Below the pieces are notes generated by a model. The model saw only the letters and a list, made by a program, of their open reading frames with translations, searched no databases and was not told the origin of the DNA. A DNA stretch of 64,000 nt, taken from Pomphorhynchus laevis (lineage: Eukaryota > Acanthocephala > Palaeacanthocephala > Echinorhynchida > Pomphorhynchidae). Positions 1 through 10,959 of the stretch are shown piece by piece. How positions within the stretch are numbered: position 1 is the stretch's first letter; the number at the start of each line of letters is the position of its first letter. The DNA lies in NCBI GenBank assembly GCA_012934845.2, contig WNNJ02000401.1, forward strand, positions 124,001 to 188,000. The letters are read 5' to 3'. Both the position numbers and the translations under genes were made by a program.

Positions 1-275
1 TACGTATATTAAATAATCTATTTTACAACATTATATTACTTATTGATTTCAATAACATGGTGTTTAAGCTTTTTGAAAATCCGCTTATCTTTCCAGGATA
101 TGAATCCTCGAAGGATAGTCTGTCATCATATTACGACAGATTTAAAGGAGGAATTCGACAAAATTTGATTTCCAAGCACATCGATGATTAGTAATTTCAG
201 CAACTTCTGCAAAACGCCAACCCTTACAACTCCGCAACCCTAAGGGCTGTTGTTTGTCCCCATGCCTGCGCTTGG

Positions 276-960
276 TTGCAGACCATACCCAACAAGACGA
301 CACGGATGGACTTAGCCCTAAACGAATTTTGTGTTCTGATCCGCTTTTGGCTATGTACGCCAATTAACAATGGGGACTATAGATGCCGACGTTGTCTACA
401 ACAAGCAGACAGATTTAGATTTCATGCTCTAACTTTCCAGTTTGGAGGATATCCTAGAATAAGGCTTGATGGAGTGCGATACATCATATTTCAAGCATCG
501 GTATCATCCGGCTAGAGAATAGCGAGAGAGGTACCCAATCTAGTCAGGAATTTGCAAGAGCTCCCTGCAGATATTCTCATTTACGAGGATCCACCGCTGG
601 CGATTGATTTTGCGGTAACCAATCCACAACAGAAAGCGTATGTGTTAGAAAGAAACAGAAAGCGTATGTTCTATGTTATGCCATCAACAGGTATGCCATG
701 TTCGTTAAAGATAGGAAGTATCAACGTAAGATGGAAGAACATGTTTATAACTTTGTGAGAGCGGTCATCGAGACTTATCGGGGTTGGTATTCGTCGGGCA
801 AATAGTTTATTCGATTTATTTTCAGTCGATGTCTTGGCGGACTGGAATTTCATACAGCAGATATGTTTGACATTTATTTTAGAGCGTGTCAGTAGCTCTA
901 ATGAGAGGTAACGCTAAAGCCATTCTGAAGAGCTTTGAAGATCTGGGACAACCTCGTACA
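276..960 (+). pseudogene. LINE reverse transcriptase, C-terminal endonuclease-like end (broken)
   Basis: One reading frame runs from about 276 to 758, interrupted by an in-frame TAG at 513-515, and related sequence continues in another frame to about 960. The first part reads ALTFQFGGYPRIRLDGVR, which matches the H-x3-C / GG-x-x-x-IRHD-x-IRD block that follows the zinc knuckle in the LINE-A copies elsewhere in this window; here the cysteine and histidine are lost. The next part reads PADILIYEDPPLAIDFAV, like the PD-(D/E)xK-type core of restriction-like endonucleases in some non-LTR elements. The last part, RVSVALMRGNAKAIL, resembles the conserved end of these proteins. It is a decayed 3' end of a LINE. 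The family is inferred from motifs only, and the upstream RT part lies outside the window or is lost. Confidence 0.5.
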
Positions 961-1099
961 GTGAGGGGGATTGAACAATGCAATGACCCAGTACAACGTT
1001 CAACCGCCGTTGCCAGCTTAAATATTTCTTTCGATGAACCGCATATCGACACAAATCAATCTTTATCCGCTTCTTACTTTACCTCGTTGATCGTGGACA

Positions 1100-2135
1100 C
1101 GCAGATATTGTGATGGAGGTTCATGAATCAAAATCCCATATTTTGCGTTCTAGTCCAACCCTGCCCAGTTCATCGGACAAACATTTACAGGAGGATCCAA
1201 ATCAGAGTAGCTGTGGAGGTTCACCCGTTAACTTGACGAATGATTTTAATGATCTGATCATCCATCTTCCTTTATCAAACTACGCCGTGCACCTGAAAAA
1301 GATTCCATCGTGTAGCGATGACCACGACAGCGACGCTGTCAACCAATACTCGTTGTGCAAGCAGGTTGTATCTCACGTGATTCGGGTCCGGTCAGTCTGC
1401 CCATATCGATCAGAGCGGATCGATAAGATTAGTTAGCGCTGCAATTTGGAGAAAGTCACAAAGTGTTCAACACATTGGCTGGGTCTGATATGTGTGATCC
1501 GTCAAGTGTTCGTCAAATCATACCTGCGACGATGCGCAATCACCCAGACACCATAAACAACCTGATATCTTTTCCTCTAGCGAAATGTCTGATTGTCGCA
1601 GGTAAAATGCAAGATTGGAGTTCACGAGATGTTGACGAAGTTCTGGGAATACAATGTGCTTAGCGACAACTCGAGAATGAACATACGGGGCGTGCATGTG
1701 TCGAAAATATTGGTAATACGATGACGGAGAGTCCTTACGATTCAAGCGGAACGTGCGAAAATTCGTCTAATAGTGGATCTCTGGTAATGAACGACTAATC
1801 CCATGTCATTCTACCGAACCCTGGATATTTTCGCTATATGGATTGTGACAAACCATATACTTGTCGAGAAATCCTAAAGAAGCATTTACGGACGAAACAC
1901 CCTTACCAATCCGACACATCAACGCCAGGTGGTAGCATCACTCCCGAAGTGGCAACCGCAAGCGAAAGTGCTTCCTTCCCCACTGCTTCGATTGATAATC
2001 TTCAGATTTCCCTTGTAAGACTTTTGATACCTTCGGACGATACGACGGACGCTACAGTAGCATACTTTCTTGATGTTAAGTGGATGATCAAAAGCTGGGA
2101 ACATTTGCCGGTCGTCAAACATGCCATTTAAGATG
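1100..2135 (+). pseudogene. Possible LINE N-terminal region with degenerate C2H2 finger
   Basis: This stretch is richer in G+C than the flanking DNA and holds three short open segments (1110-1436, 1463-1663 and 1838-2131) in different frames. The third starts near CDKPYTCREILKKHLRTKHP, which looks like the second half of a C2H2 zinc finger (the HLRTKH signature) followed by a Ser/Thr-rich linker. R2-like and related LINEs carry such fingers at their N terminus, and the stretch follows directly after a LINE C-terminal remnant, so a second head-to-tail copy is possible. No RT motif is visible. It could equally be a decayed host zinc-finger exon. Confidence 0.25.
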
Positions 2136-2170
2136 GCAACGACGAGAGATTGCCATCGGATTAGCCATGC

Positions 2171-3584
2171 AAGCAGATATAGAACGATCTTATCAAACTT
2201 GAAATTTTTTATTTATTTTTTCCTTGTTGAGCTAATTAAAAAATGATAAAGCGTATTTGGCAATGTTGTAATCCAAGCATGATGTTTATCGACAGAATCG
2301 TATTTTATGCCTTATATGCATATACAATTTTTTACAAATTAATTGCGTTTAAATTCGTATTTATTAAATATATTGTATAATGTTTCCATAATATTACCGT
2401 CATTGATTAAAAATCGTCACTGATTTATGTATTTATCAAGTATCCCGTATGTATTTGGTAATATGCCTATGCAATATAATCATTTTGGTATAATTTGCAT
2501 GAACATCTAATAGATAAGTTTTTGAAGCGTTGGATCTCCATGTCAAAGACGAGTATGTGAAATAATTATACTGAATTAACGATGCCTTAATTTTCATCGT
2601 ATTAAGCTTAGCAATTAATTATCATTTAGTTCAAATTTTATTAGTTATGACGAGGTAATCAGATCATTAGTGAGGACTAGATAATTAAGTCATTTATATT
2701 CGTATTTATTAAATATCTTTTACACCAGTTTAATATTTAATATCTTGTATCAAATATGATACGTCTATTAGAAACGTGTCTTCATTCAGAAGTGATGAAA
2801 TCCCTGGAAGAATTGTAATCAAATACTAGCTTGATATTTGTTCAATAATCAAATATTTGATATTTGTTCAATTCATTTAGTTTATCAGCTAAGTGTAAGC
2901 ATTGGATATTCCGATAATATTTCAATCTTAAAGATATACACTAGTTTGTAAATTTTTTCAAATATTTGTTCAAATGCTAGTTTAAACTTCAATTAAATAA
3001 TTTTTTAAGTTTTGAAATAGTTTTGTTGTCTAAGGATAGGCATTATAATTAATTTAATTATCAATTCAGTCAATAAGAATTTTAAAATGCTACGAATATT
3101 CCATTTGTAATTTCATTTTGTTTAAAAACGTATTTAAAATAATCTCAATAAGATTTAATTTTTCGTAATTTAGAAAAGTTTCGTCAAATATGATTGATAT
3201 TATAGATACTAGCTTTTTGGAGATAATGAAATACCTGGAAGAATTGTAAGTATTATTAAGTGCATTATCGAATGCTTTAAAGATAAATTTTACCAATTGG
3301 TCTGTTTTGAAAATTGTGAAAAACAACTCTTTTCATTTAAAATCAGTCAACAAATTCGCATTATTATCTTTTAGTTTAAAATTTCAAGAGACAAATCATA
3401 TCAGCTAACTGAGTATATGTATTTTATCGTATTGATAAATTAAAAATAATGCTAACAAAATTTGATTAATTAAATAATATAATTAAATAATTTAAAATAA
3501 TTATATATAATAAATAATTGTTATAAAGAATTTTATGTAATTTATGGCAAGTTAAAATTTTAAATTTAAATTTAAAATAAAGTC
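2171..3584. other. AT-rich spacer
   Basis: This is AT-rich DNA without a convincing gene. It contains two diverged copies of a roughly 70-bp block, around 2750-2820 and 3185-3250. Each ends in a CTGGAAGAATT word followed by GTAA. The second copy has a consensus donor, GTAAGT. Nothing else is recognised. Confidence 0.5.
3223..3245 (+). other. Possible upstream micro-exon
   Basis: Short segment bounded by AG on the left and GTAAGTATT on the right. It ends in the same splice phase (two bases of a split codon) that the 5182-5250 exon would need, and reads MKYLEEL in that frame. A diverged relative lies at 2790-2814 (MKSLEEL). The 5' boundary is uncertain, and at this length chance is a serious alternative. 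Confidence 0.18.
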
Positions 3585-3700
3585 AATTTTTATGAATTGA
3601 CTAATAAACAACACATTATAAATCACAATATAGATTGGAGTTCATCAGTAAGAACTTCTATGTTATCAGGTGTCTGCCCCTATAGTTTAATTATATTCTG
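3585..3700 (-). repeat. PLE tail-like repeat
   Basis: A diverged member of the repeat found at the 3' ends of the PLE copies near 50.2 and 55.2 kb. It shares the TGAATTGACTAATAA word, a CATCAG word and the CTATGTTATCAGG word in the same order. Orientation is taken from the 50.2-kb copy, whose PLE is on the minus strand. Confidence 0.45.
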
Positions 3701-3809
3701 CATGTTTATGATATAGATTTAAAATGTATTAAAAACAAAAGTTAGCTTATTAGATAATATCAACATTTGAGTGCTTTGAAGATAACATAATTTAAACAAA
3801 ATTTATTCA

Positions 3810-5017
3810 TTGTTTCCACTGAGCTGAAGGTCGAGTTTTGACGCTAATGCATTACCAACACGTGACCACGTATCACAATCCTGAATGACCGACCAGGCAT
3901 CCTTTTTAGATAGTCCTAAATATAACCTGGCAAGGTTGCCAATTTGATCTATCCACCTATACCAAGGACTGCTCGAGGTCTCCTTCCAGAAAGTTCAATC
4001 TAGAACACTTCACAAGGAAGACGCATTCTAGCCATTCTCGAAACGTGGCCTTATCACATAAGGTGACTTCTTTCAACATAAAGGAGCAGAAAGTTTACTA
4101 CAAGATTATCGTGGATGACCAAGCTTCGAACTTTATCTTTAAGGCTGAAGTCGGCTACACCACGAAAGAACAAGTTTTGTTGCTTTTACTCGAGATCTAG
4201 TATTTTCAGTCATGACCCAATGTTCATGCTTATAAGTGAGTATAGATAAGAAGACAGCTATACATTAAAAACTTCGCCGGAGGCCTTAGCATTCTCTATA
4301 CAACAACTGATCTGCACAAAGAACTTATTGCCCTTATCTGCACAGATCCATATCTCAATCTCCATATTATTGCTACCATTACTCAAGAGCAAGAAGCCCA
4401 AGTACTTGACCTTTACCACGTCGTGTCAGACTTTATCATTAATTCGTATTAACGATGCTACCTTCCTCCGGTCAGAGCACATCGAGACAATTATGGATTT
4501 GCTAATCTCTATACTGACTATTTGACATTCTTTTGTAAATCGATCCAACTTGCATTGTTAGTCATTAGTATCGGAGGCCAACAAGACAGCATTGTCTGCG
4601 AAAATCAAATATGATATGCTGATGGGCGAAACTGATGACTAATGTCAGTCAAACAACCGTTTCGAAATTAAGTCAATTTTTTCAAGAAACAAGTAGCTAC
4701 AGTAAATAGCCCTTTGGGAGTCTTACACATATAGAAAGCGACTCAAACTTTTTGCTTAAAACAAGAACAATACTCATACTTAGTTTGTACAAAGATGCTA
4801 CAGCTAAATGGATGTAGTGCGAAACTTTGTAATCCTTAAGTACCTTCCACAACCTATATCTTTTTAGCGGTCGAACACGTTCTGCAAATTTACAAAACAC
4901 ACATGGAATAATTGAACTTATACCCAGCTGCGTTTGACAATAGTTAAAAGAATGAAGAGTTGATCGGTAGTTCTTGCACATTAACAGATGACTGACATAT
5001 TTAATGTATTTTGTCAT
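3810..5017 (-). pseudogene. LINE-B fragment: RT palm to C terminus
   Basis: Read on the minus strand, the sequence gives in order: a segment with CKFAERVRPLKRYRLWKVL and later SLYKLSMSIVLVL (positions 4697-5017), which matches the motif-A region and following helices of a LINE RT (usually DLEKAYDRVPR..LW..L); LIFADNAVLLAS near 4600, the RT catalytic motif C (normally FADD, here FADN); and near 3820-3980 a C-terminal WIDQIGNLARLYLGLS / DAWSVIQDCDTWSR block. The same order is found in the longer copy at 33.6-37.2 kb, so the two are one family. Several frame breaks and stops make it non-functional. The 5' half is absent, as is usual for 5'-truncated LINE copies. Confidence 0.6.
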
Positions 5018-5181
5018 ACCAACTTTATTGTGATTATGCTATTTCTTATTATACTTTTAAAGAGATCTCAGTAATAACCCATTGAAGAATATACAACGAT
5101 TCGACATCGGTGTTAATACACAACTACGAAAGCTGTATAAAGTTAATACTTCTACCCTGTTACTATTTTGTTGTTCTATAG

Positions 5182-8029
5182 AATGCTAACAAATTCAGAT
5201 ATGGATGAAATAAATATCAATATCAGCTTGCCTGGGAATGTATCTTTAATGTAAGTTTTAATTTTTGTGTTCTGTACGAGTTTAAAACAATTTTTAGTTT
5301 AATGTAGTTTATAAAATTATGATTAAATAATTTCTGATTTATTCGATAGTATTTCTGTCTTTACTTCCAAATTAAACAAATTGAACTGTAATTTATATGA
5401 TTAAATCATAATAGCCACAGAGTATTTTCCGTTAATTACTGCAAATTAACTATTTATTAATTGGTAGTAACTAATATAAACTTAAATTTGAAAGAGAGTC
5501 GAGGATGTCGGTGTTCATTATTGTTAAAAGAAGAAAAGGCATCAGCCGACAGAACATTATAGTTGTTTTTAAAACCAATATTTCGGTTTCTAAGCGAATC
5601 CATTTTTAAGGTAACCTACAAGTTAAAACAAACCACATTAGCAAATTATACAACGTACAGGGTATTCTAAGTTAGCAAAGTATAGTCATCGTTGCCGTTC
5701 ATTGTTGGTTTTTTTGTCAAATTTATATTGTTTCTTTTATTTTTCGCAGCCTGATGTCGGGTTAAAATAAGAGCACTGATGGATACTTTAAATTGATAGT
5801 GTCCAGTTGCAATTACGTGAAAATGGTTTCAATTACCATTATTTCAATTTCAATTATTTTTTTTGAAAATGGTTTCAATTACCTTTAAAATGGTTTCGCT
5901 TGGAAACCGAAATATTGGTTTTAACAACAAAAATGTTTTGTCGGCGGATGCCTTTTCTTATTTCAACAATATAAACTTTATTCATTGTACTACGTAATAT
6001 TTGTTTAGCGAAACCCAAGCCAGGATGCATTTTTACAAAATGCATCCTGGCTTATTTTATTTAACTAATTGTTCAATTTGAACTCATTATTACTTGCAAG
6101 CCATTATTTATTTCATTCATTTTCCAGATATTCTGAGTAAACAATATTTTGCCTAATAGATGATAAAATAAACTTATGAAGATATTTCGAAAAGAATTTC
6201 GAAGAAATTACCCATTTAATATGCACGTAAACAAATAAATATGTATATGAATAAATCGATCAATTAACTGAGATTTTATATTTCGAAATATTTAAATCTT
6301 AAATAAAATTTTAATTCGGAATTATTAAAAATTCTTATTAATTACATGAAAGTTCCTTTTATTGAAACCATTTTACATCTATCAGATGTATAATATGATG
6401 GGATTATGTTTAAAATTACTTAATTAAAGCGTGAAAGCTGTTTATTACAATAACGGATAATTCATAAATAATGTTGATTCTTTTTAGACAAGTTCACATT
6501 ACTAGTATATGTGGTATTACAACTAGAAATTGTCTTTGCAGCGATGAAGAGCTCATGCGGTATGTTCTGATAACGTTATCTAAATTCGTTAAGCATTTGT
6601 TAATCATCTTTCTTTATCATATGCACATACTGGGAGTTAATCTAGAATTAATAAAATTCTGTAGTTCGAGTTGAAAGAATTTTATTTAACAATTGAATTT
6701 TGAAAATAGTTTTTATTCTTTCGCTGTTCATTATCACATTGTAGTACAAGTTTTAAGATAATGTTTTAAATTATTATAAAATTAGGCACACATGAGTTTC
6801 TATACCTTTCTTAGTTTGATTAATATTTCCATCAAAACAATTGATTGTTCTTTACATGTCCTGTGCATCAATTATGTTATCACAAATAGCAAACGTATCA
6901 TCGACACACCTAATCCACATAAGAATTTCATCTTAGTGATATTGTTATGTCGATGATACATCAATTCTGTGTACCTTCAAAATTTGCCGAAATTGTGTCA
7001 AGAATTCAAACAGCACTGAAAGCAGCTGTTTATCGCTAATAACAGTAGCAACTTCTCAAAGAAAATGGCGGCGATTATTTTGTATTTTTACAGAGGCATG
7101 TACATTTTTTAAAAAACATTGTAATTTTCTTAAGATGCAACCAGAGGTTAGCGAAACATCAATAAAATATATAAAAAATAATTTCCTCTTTTCTTTGATC
7201 CAGCTCCAATAATCCTTTATCAATAAGGGGTCATTATAAACTATTTTAAACTTATGCTTGAGTTAAAATCATTTTATTGAACAATTGGATTTTTAAAACG
7301 ATGTTTTTTTTAATTCTTTTGCTGTTCGATATTACATTGTAGTACAAGCTTACAGATAATATTTAAAATACCTTTTAAATTTGCTTACGTTTGTTACAGT
7401 TTTCTTTGTATGAAAATATACTCGGTTCACTTTCGCAAAGCATTGCCGCCAAAATGGTTTTAAATTACTAAAGCTGTATCTTCTGATAATATTAGTTATA
7501 TCATATCTTATATTTCGTTGTAGGTTTACTTCAAAAACAACAAAAAAACATTTTATTCCAAAGTAAAATACAAAGAATTACAATATATAAATTAAATAAA
7601 TAAAAGTTAGAAATAGTTATATGTCATATCTCATATTTTATATGTCATGTCATATCTTATATTTCGTTATAAGATATCAAATAACAATTTTTTTATCAGA
7701 CTGTATTTTTCAAATTACAAGGTAATTGATACAAAGTAAAGTACGAAAATTTGAATTTTAATATCAGCATTGCATTATTAACTATCGCGCTTCATATCGG
7801 CTTATTTAAATTGTTTAGCGACGCATTGGAAAGACGGTTTCAAGGAACAAATGATTTTGTCGATTCCAGACCGATGTAATTTAATAATTAACTTTTATTT
7901 TTATTTCGTACTCTGTTTAGAAAGTGTTCAAGGCTCCACATAATTGCAGCCTCGTGGAGCTGTGAAGATTACAACAAATTATTCATTCATTTGGAGTGTT
8001 TTGAAAACATTCGATATAATTCAAATTAA
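5182..8029 (+). CDS. Candidate micro-exon gene, copy 1 (exons 5182-5250, 6488-6559, 7819-7875, 7921-8029)
   Basis: Four exon-like blocks share one splice phase, each starting with the last base of a codon and ending after two bases of the next. The first is 69 nt (after TATAG, before GTAAGT; MLTNSDMDEININISLPGN). The second is 72 nt (after TTTTTAG, before GTATGT; QVHITSICGITTRNC). The third is 57 nt (after TTTAG, before GTAATT; DALERRFQGTNDFVDSR). The last follows a 45-nt intron ending CTGTTTAG and reads KCSRLHIIAASWSC on to TAA at 8027-8029; AATAAA follows at 8125. All internal blocks are multiples of three, as in micro-exon genes. The second exon resembles part of a thrombospondin type-1 repeat (C-G-x-x-T-x-R-x-C). 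No signal peptide or first exon is identified. A paralogous set lies at 42.1-43.8 kb. No database match is known to me. The exons are seen; their splicing is inferred. Confidence 0.4.
5521..5971. mobile_element. Foldback/MITE-like element with ~93-bp terminal inverted repeats
   Basis: The left arm (about 5521-5615) and right arm (about 5878-5970) are inverted copies of each other with roughly 85-90% match, sharing words such as AAAACCAATATTTCGGTTTC and its complement. The middle (5616-5877) is AT-rich and has no ORF. It contains three short copies of an AAAATGGTTTCAATTACC-like word next to the right arm. The size, long inverted ends and lack of coding content fit a non-autonomous DNA transposon. 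It lies in the first proposed intron of the micro-exon gene. No clear target-site duplication is seen. Confidence 0.65.
6017..6053. repeat. Perfect 17-bp inverted repeat (hairpin, 3-nt loop)
   Basis: AAGCCAGGATGCATTTT at 6017-6033 is followed by TAC and its exact complement at 6037-6053. It lies just beyond the MITE-like element, within an intron of the candidate gene. Confidence 0.9.
6840..6975 (-). pseudogene. Small PLE reverse transcriptase fragment (motif C), second family
   Basis: On the minus strand this reads MWIRCVDDTFAICDN, which matches the W-x-RYVDDTF catalytic motif C typical of Penelope-like RTs other than the main PLE of this window (which has FRYIDDICVF). Only a short piece is left and it is broken. 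It interrupts the intron between the second and third proposed micro-exons, in a place where copy 2 of the gene has a second 72-nt exon. Confidence 0.4.
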
Positions 8030-8124
8030 ATTGCGAACCTTTTCAATACAGAAATCTAACAAAAATTTGATTTCGTCTTCTGTCTTTGTTCGAACTGTTA
8101 ATTAGTTTGTACGCTTAAAAGTAA

Positions 8125-8130
8125 AATAAA
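8125..8130 (+). promoter_or_regulatory. Polyadenylation signal AATAAA
   Basis: AATAAA lies about 95 nt after the proposed stop codon of gene copy 1. The same signal in the same sequence context occurs at 43922-43927 after copy 2, which supports a conserved 3' UTR. Confidence 0.4.
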
Positions 8131-8210
8131 AATTTGCGCATCTTAAATTCTACTTTGTTAATTAAAAGTTAAAATTACCTTTTTTAAATTAAAATAAGAA
8201 CAAAGAAGAT

Positions 8211-9965
8211 TAGACTTCGATAAGATAAATCTTCGAAAAGATAAATCATCGTTAAGATTAATCTTTGATAAAATTAATCAACGATAATATAAATAATCGA
8301 TAAGATTAATCATCGATAAAATTAATTATCGATAAAATTAATCATCGAAATTATAATTCATCAATAAGATTAATCATCGATAAAATTAATTATCGATAAA
8401 ATTAATCATCGAAATTATAACCCATCAATAAGATTAATTTTATCGATAAGATTAATCATAAATAAGATTAATCATCGATAACATAAATCATAGATAAGAT
8501 TAATAATCGATAATATTAATCATCGATAAGATTAATAATCGATAAGATTAATCATCGATAATATTGATCATTAATAAGATTAATAATCGATAAGATTTAT
8601 CATCGACGAGATTAATAATCGATACGATTAATCATCGATAAGATTAATCATCGATAAGATTAATCATCGATAAGATTAATCATCGATAAGATTAATCATC
8701 GATAAGATTAATCATCGATAAGATTAATCATCGATAAGATTAATCATCGATAAGATTAATAATCGATAAGATTAATCATCGATAATATTGATCATTGATA
8801 AGATTAATAATCGATAAGATTTATCATCGACGAGATTAATAATCGATACGATTAATTAATCTCGATAAGATTAATCATCGATAAGATTAATCATCGATAA
8901 GATTAATCGTTTATAAGATTAATCATCGATGAGATTAATAATCGATAAGATTTATAATCGATAAGATTAATATTCGATACGATTAATCATCGATAAGATA
9001 AATCATCGATTAGATTAATCATCGATTAGATTAATCATCGATTAGATTAATCTTATCGATAAGATTAATAATCGATAAGATTAATAATCGATAAGATTAA
9101 TAATCGATAAGATTAATAATCGATAAGATTAATCATCGATGAGATTAATCATCGATTAGATTAATCTTATCGATAAGATTAATCATCGATAAGATTGATC
9201 ATCGATAAGATTAATCATCGATAAGATTAATCATCGATAAGAAAAATCATCGATAAGATTAAACATCGATAAGATTAATCATCGATAAGATTAATCATCG
9301 ATAAGATTAATCATCGATAAGATTAATCATCGATAAGATTAATCATCGATAAGATTGATCATTGATAAGATTAATAATCGATAAGATTAATCATCGATAA
9401 TATTGATCATTGATAAGATTAATAATCGATAAGATTTATCATCGACGAGATTAATAATCGATACGATTAATTATCGATAAGATTGATCATCGATAAGATT
9501 AATCATCGATAAGATTAATTATCGATAAGATTAATCATCGATAAGATTAATCATCGATAAGATTAATCATCGATAAGATTAATCATCGATAAGATTAATC
9601 ATCGATAAGATTAATCATCGATAAGATTAATCATCGATAAGATTAATCATCGATAAGATTAATCATCGATAAGATTAATCATCGATAAGATTAATCATCG
9701 ATAAGATTAATCACCGATAAGATTAATCATCGATAAGATTAATCATCGATAAGATTAATCATCGATAAGATTAATCATCGATAAGATTAATCATCGATAA
9801 GATTAATCATCGATAAGATTAATCATCGATAAGATTAATCATCGATAAGATTAATCATCGATAAGATTAATCATCGATAAGATTAATCATCGATAAGATT
9901 AATCATCGATAAGATTAATCATCGATAAGATTAATCACCGATAAGATTAATCATTGATTAATCTT
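8211..9965. repeat. 16-bp satellite of ATCGATAAGATTAATC units
   Basis: About 110 tandem copies of a 16-bp unit. Each unit combines two palindromes, ATCGAT (a ClaI site) and GATTAATC. The left part (8.2-9.5 kb) is diverged, with CATC/AATC/TATC variants. The right part (about 9.5-9.95 kb) is nearly homogeneous, pointing to recent expansion at that end. Blocks of diverged units recur inside the array (for example TTTATCATCGACGAG at about 8595, 8819 and 9433), showing higher-order duplication. It begins just after the candidate gene's 3' end. Confidence 0.95.
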
Positions 9966-9989
9966 ATTTTATTATTTTCTTATTAATGT

Positions 9990-10230
9990 TAATTTGTACA
10001 CTTTTTGAAATTGTGCAAATCTCCACATAATTTAAGACGCGTGGAGCTGTGAAAATTACAACAAATTATTCCTTAATTTAGAGTGTATTTAGAACATTCA
10101 AAAGATTAATTAAATGTGCTGACTTTTTCAATACAGAAATCTAACGAGCATTTGCTTTGTATTCTATCTTTGTCGGAACTGTTTCTTAGTTTGAATTTGT
10201 ACGCTTAAAAGTTAGAAAAACAGCGCATAT
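9990..10230 (+). pseudogene. Decayed copy of the last micro-exon and 3' UTR
   Basis: Sequence directly after the satellite repeats the last-exon block of the candidate gene: CTCCACATAATT, then CGTGGAGCTGTGAAAATTAC, then the downstream AATACAGAAATCTAAC block and the TTGTACGCTTAAAAG block. In the frame used by copies 1 and 2 it has an early stop, so it is a pseudo-exon. The CTCCAC/GTGGAG inverted pair is retained in all three copies. Confidence 0.5.
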
Positions 10231-10828
10231 TGAAACAAATATTACTTAATTGACTCTTTACCAAATAATCTTATTGCTAAGCTAAACATAACTTAAATGC
10301 TCTAATGATTTAATAACTTTATAGATTTAGAATTCTTTCGCGGTATACAATAATTTGATTACAATCAAATTATAGATTTTTATATCACTCTATTGAGTGC
10401 ACTTTTTATTAGCTAAATATATTTATATTACTACGCACTTAATTATATAACACTGTACAATATTTTATTTATTTTTTATCCGATATTTTATGTTCGAATT
10501 TAAAATTTTCAAAATGTCAATGTTTTGTTTCTAGTTCGTTCAAAGGCTTAAAAATTGAGTTGACATACCACGATACTAAGCATTTACGAATACGATAAAC
10601 TTTTAACGACGTTTAATTCTAAATCTAATGAAAATTAACTTTTGTTTCTATCTTTGTTCTAACTGTTCTTTAATCTGTATGCTTAAAAGTTAAATAGAAC
10701 TGTTCGCATCTCAAAATTTACTTTGTATTATTTTGTCTTAAAATACTTGATAAATTTCCACCGTTGCAATGTCAAGAAATTATAATCTAACATGATAATT
10801 ATAATCATCCTTGAGGATCATTTTTAAG

Positions 10829-10871
10829 GATGGTTTTAAAGAACAAATGATTTTGTCGATTCAAGCCAGAT
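10829..10871 (+). pseudogene. Decayed copy of the 57-nt micro-exon
   Basis: Reads GGTTTTAAAGAACAAATGAT and on to CCAGAT, followed by a consensus donor GTAAGT. It aligns with the 3' two thirds of the 57-nt exon at 7819-7875 but carries a stop in that frame and lacks the DALER part. It ends 48 bp before the left limit of the large inverted duplication. Confidence 0.45.
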
Positions 10872-10959
10872 GTAAGTTAAAACTTAACTTTTTATAAAAA
10901 ATGAAAAATTTGTAATGATAATAAAGAATTGAAATCAATATGTAATGGTAATATTAGAA

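Noticed and set aside
8211-9965. CRISPR-like array
   Set aside because: The units are a plain tandem satellite with no unique spacers, in a eukaryotic context.
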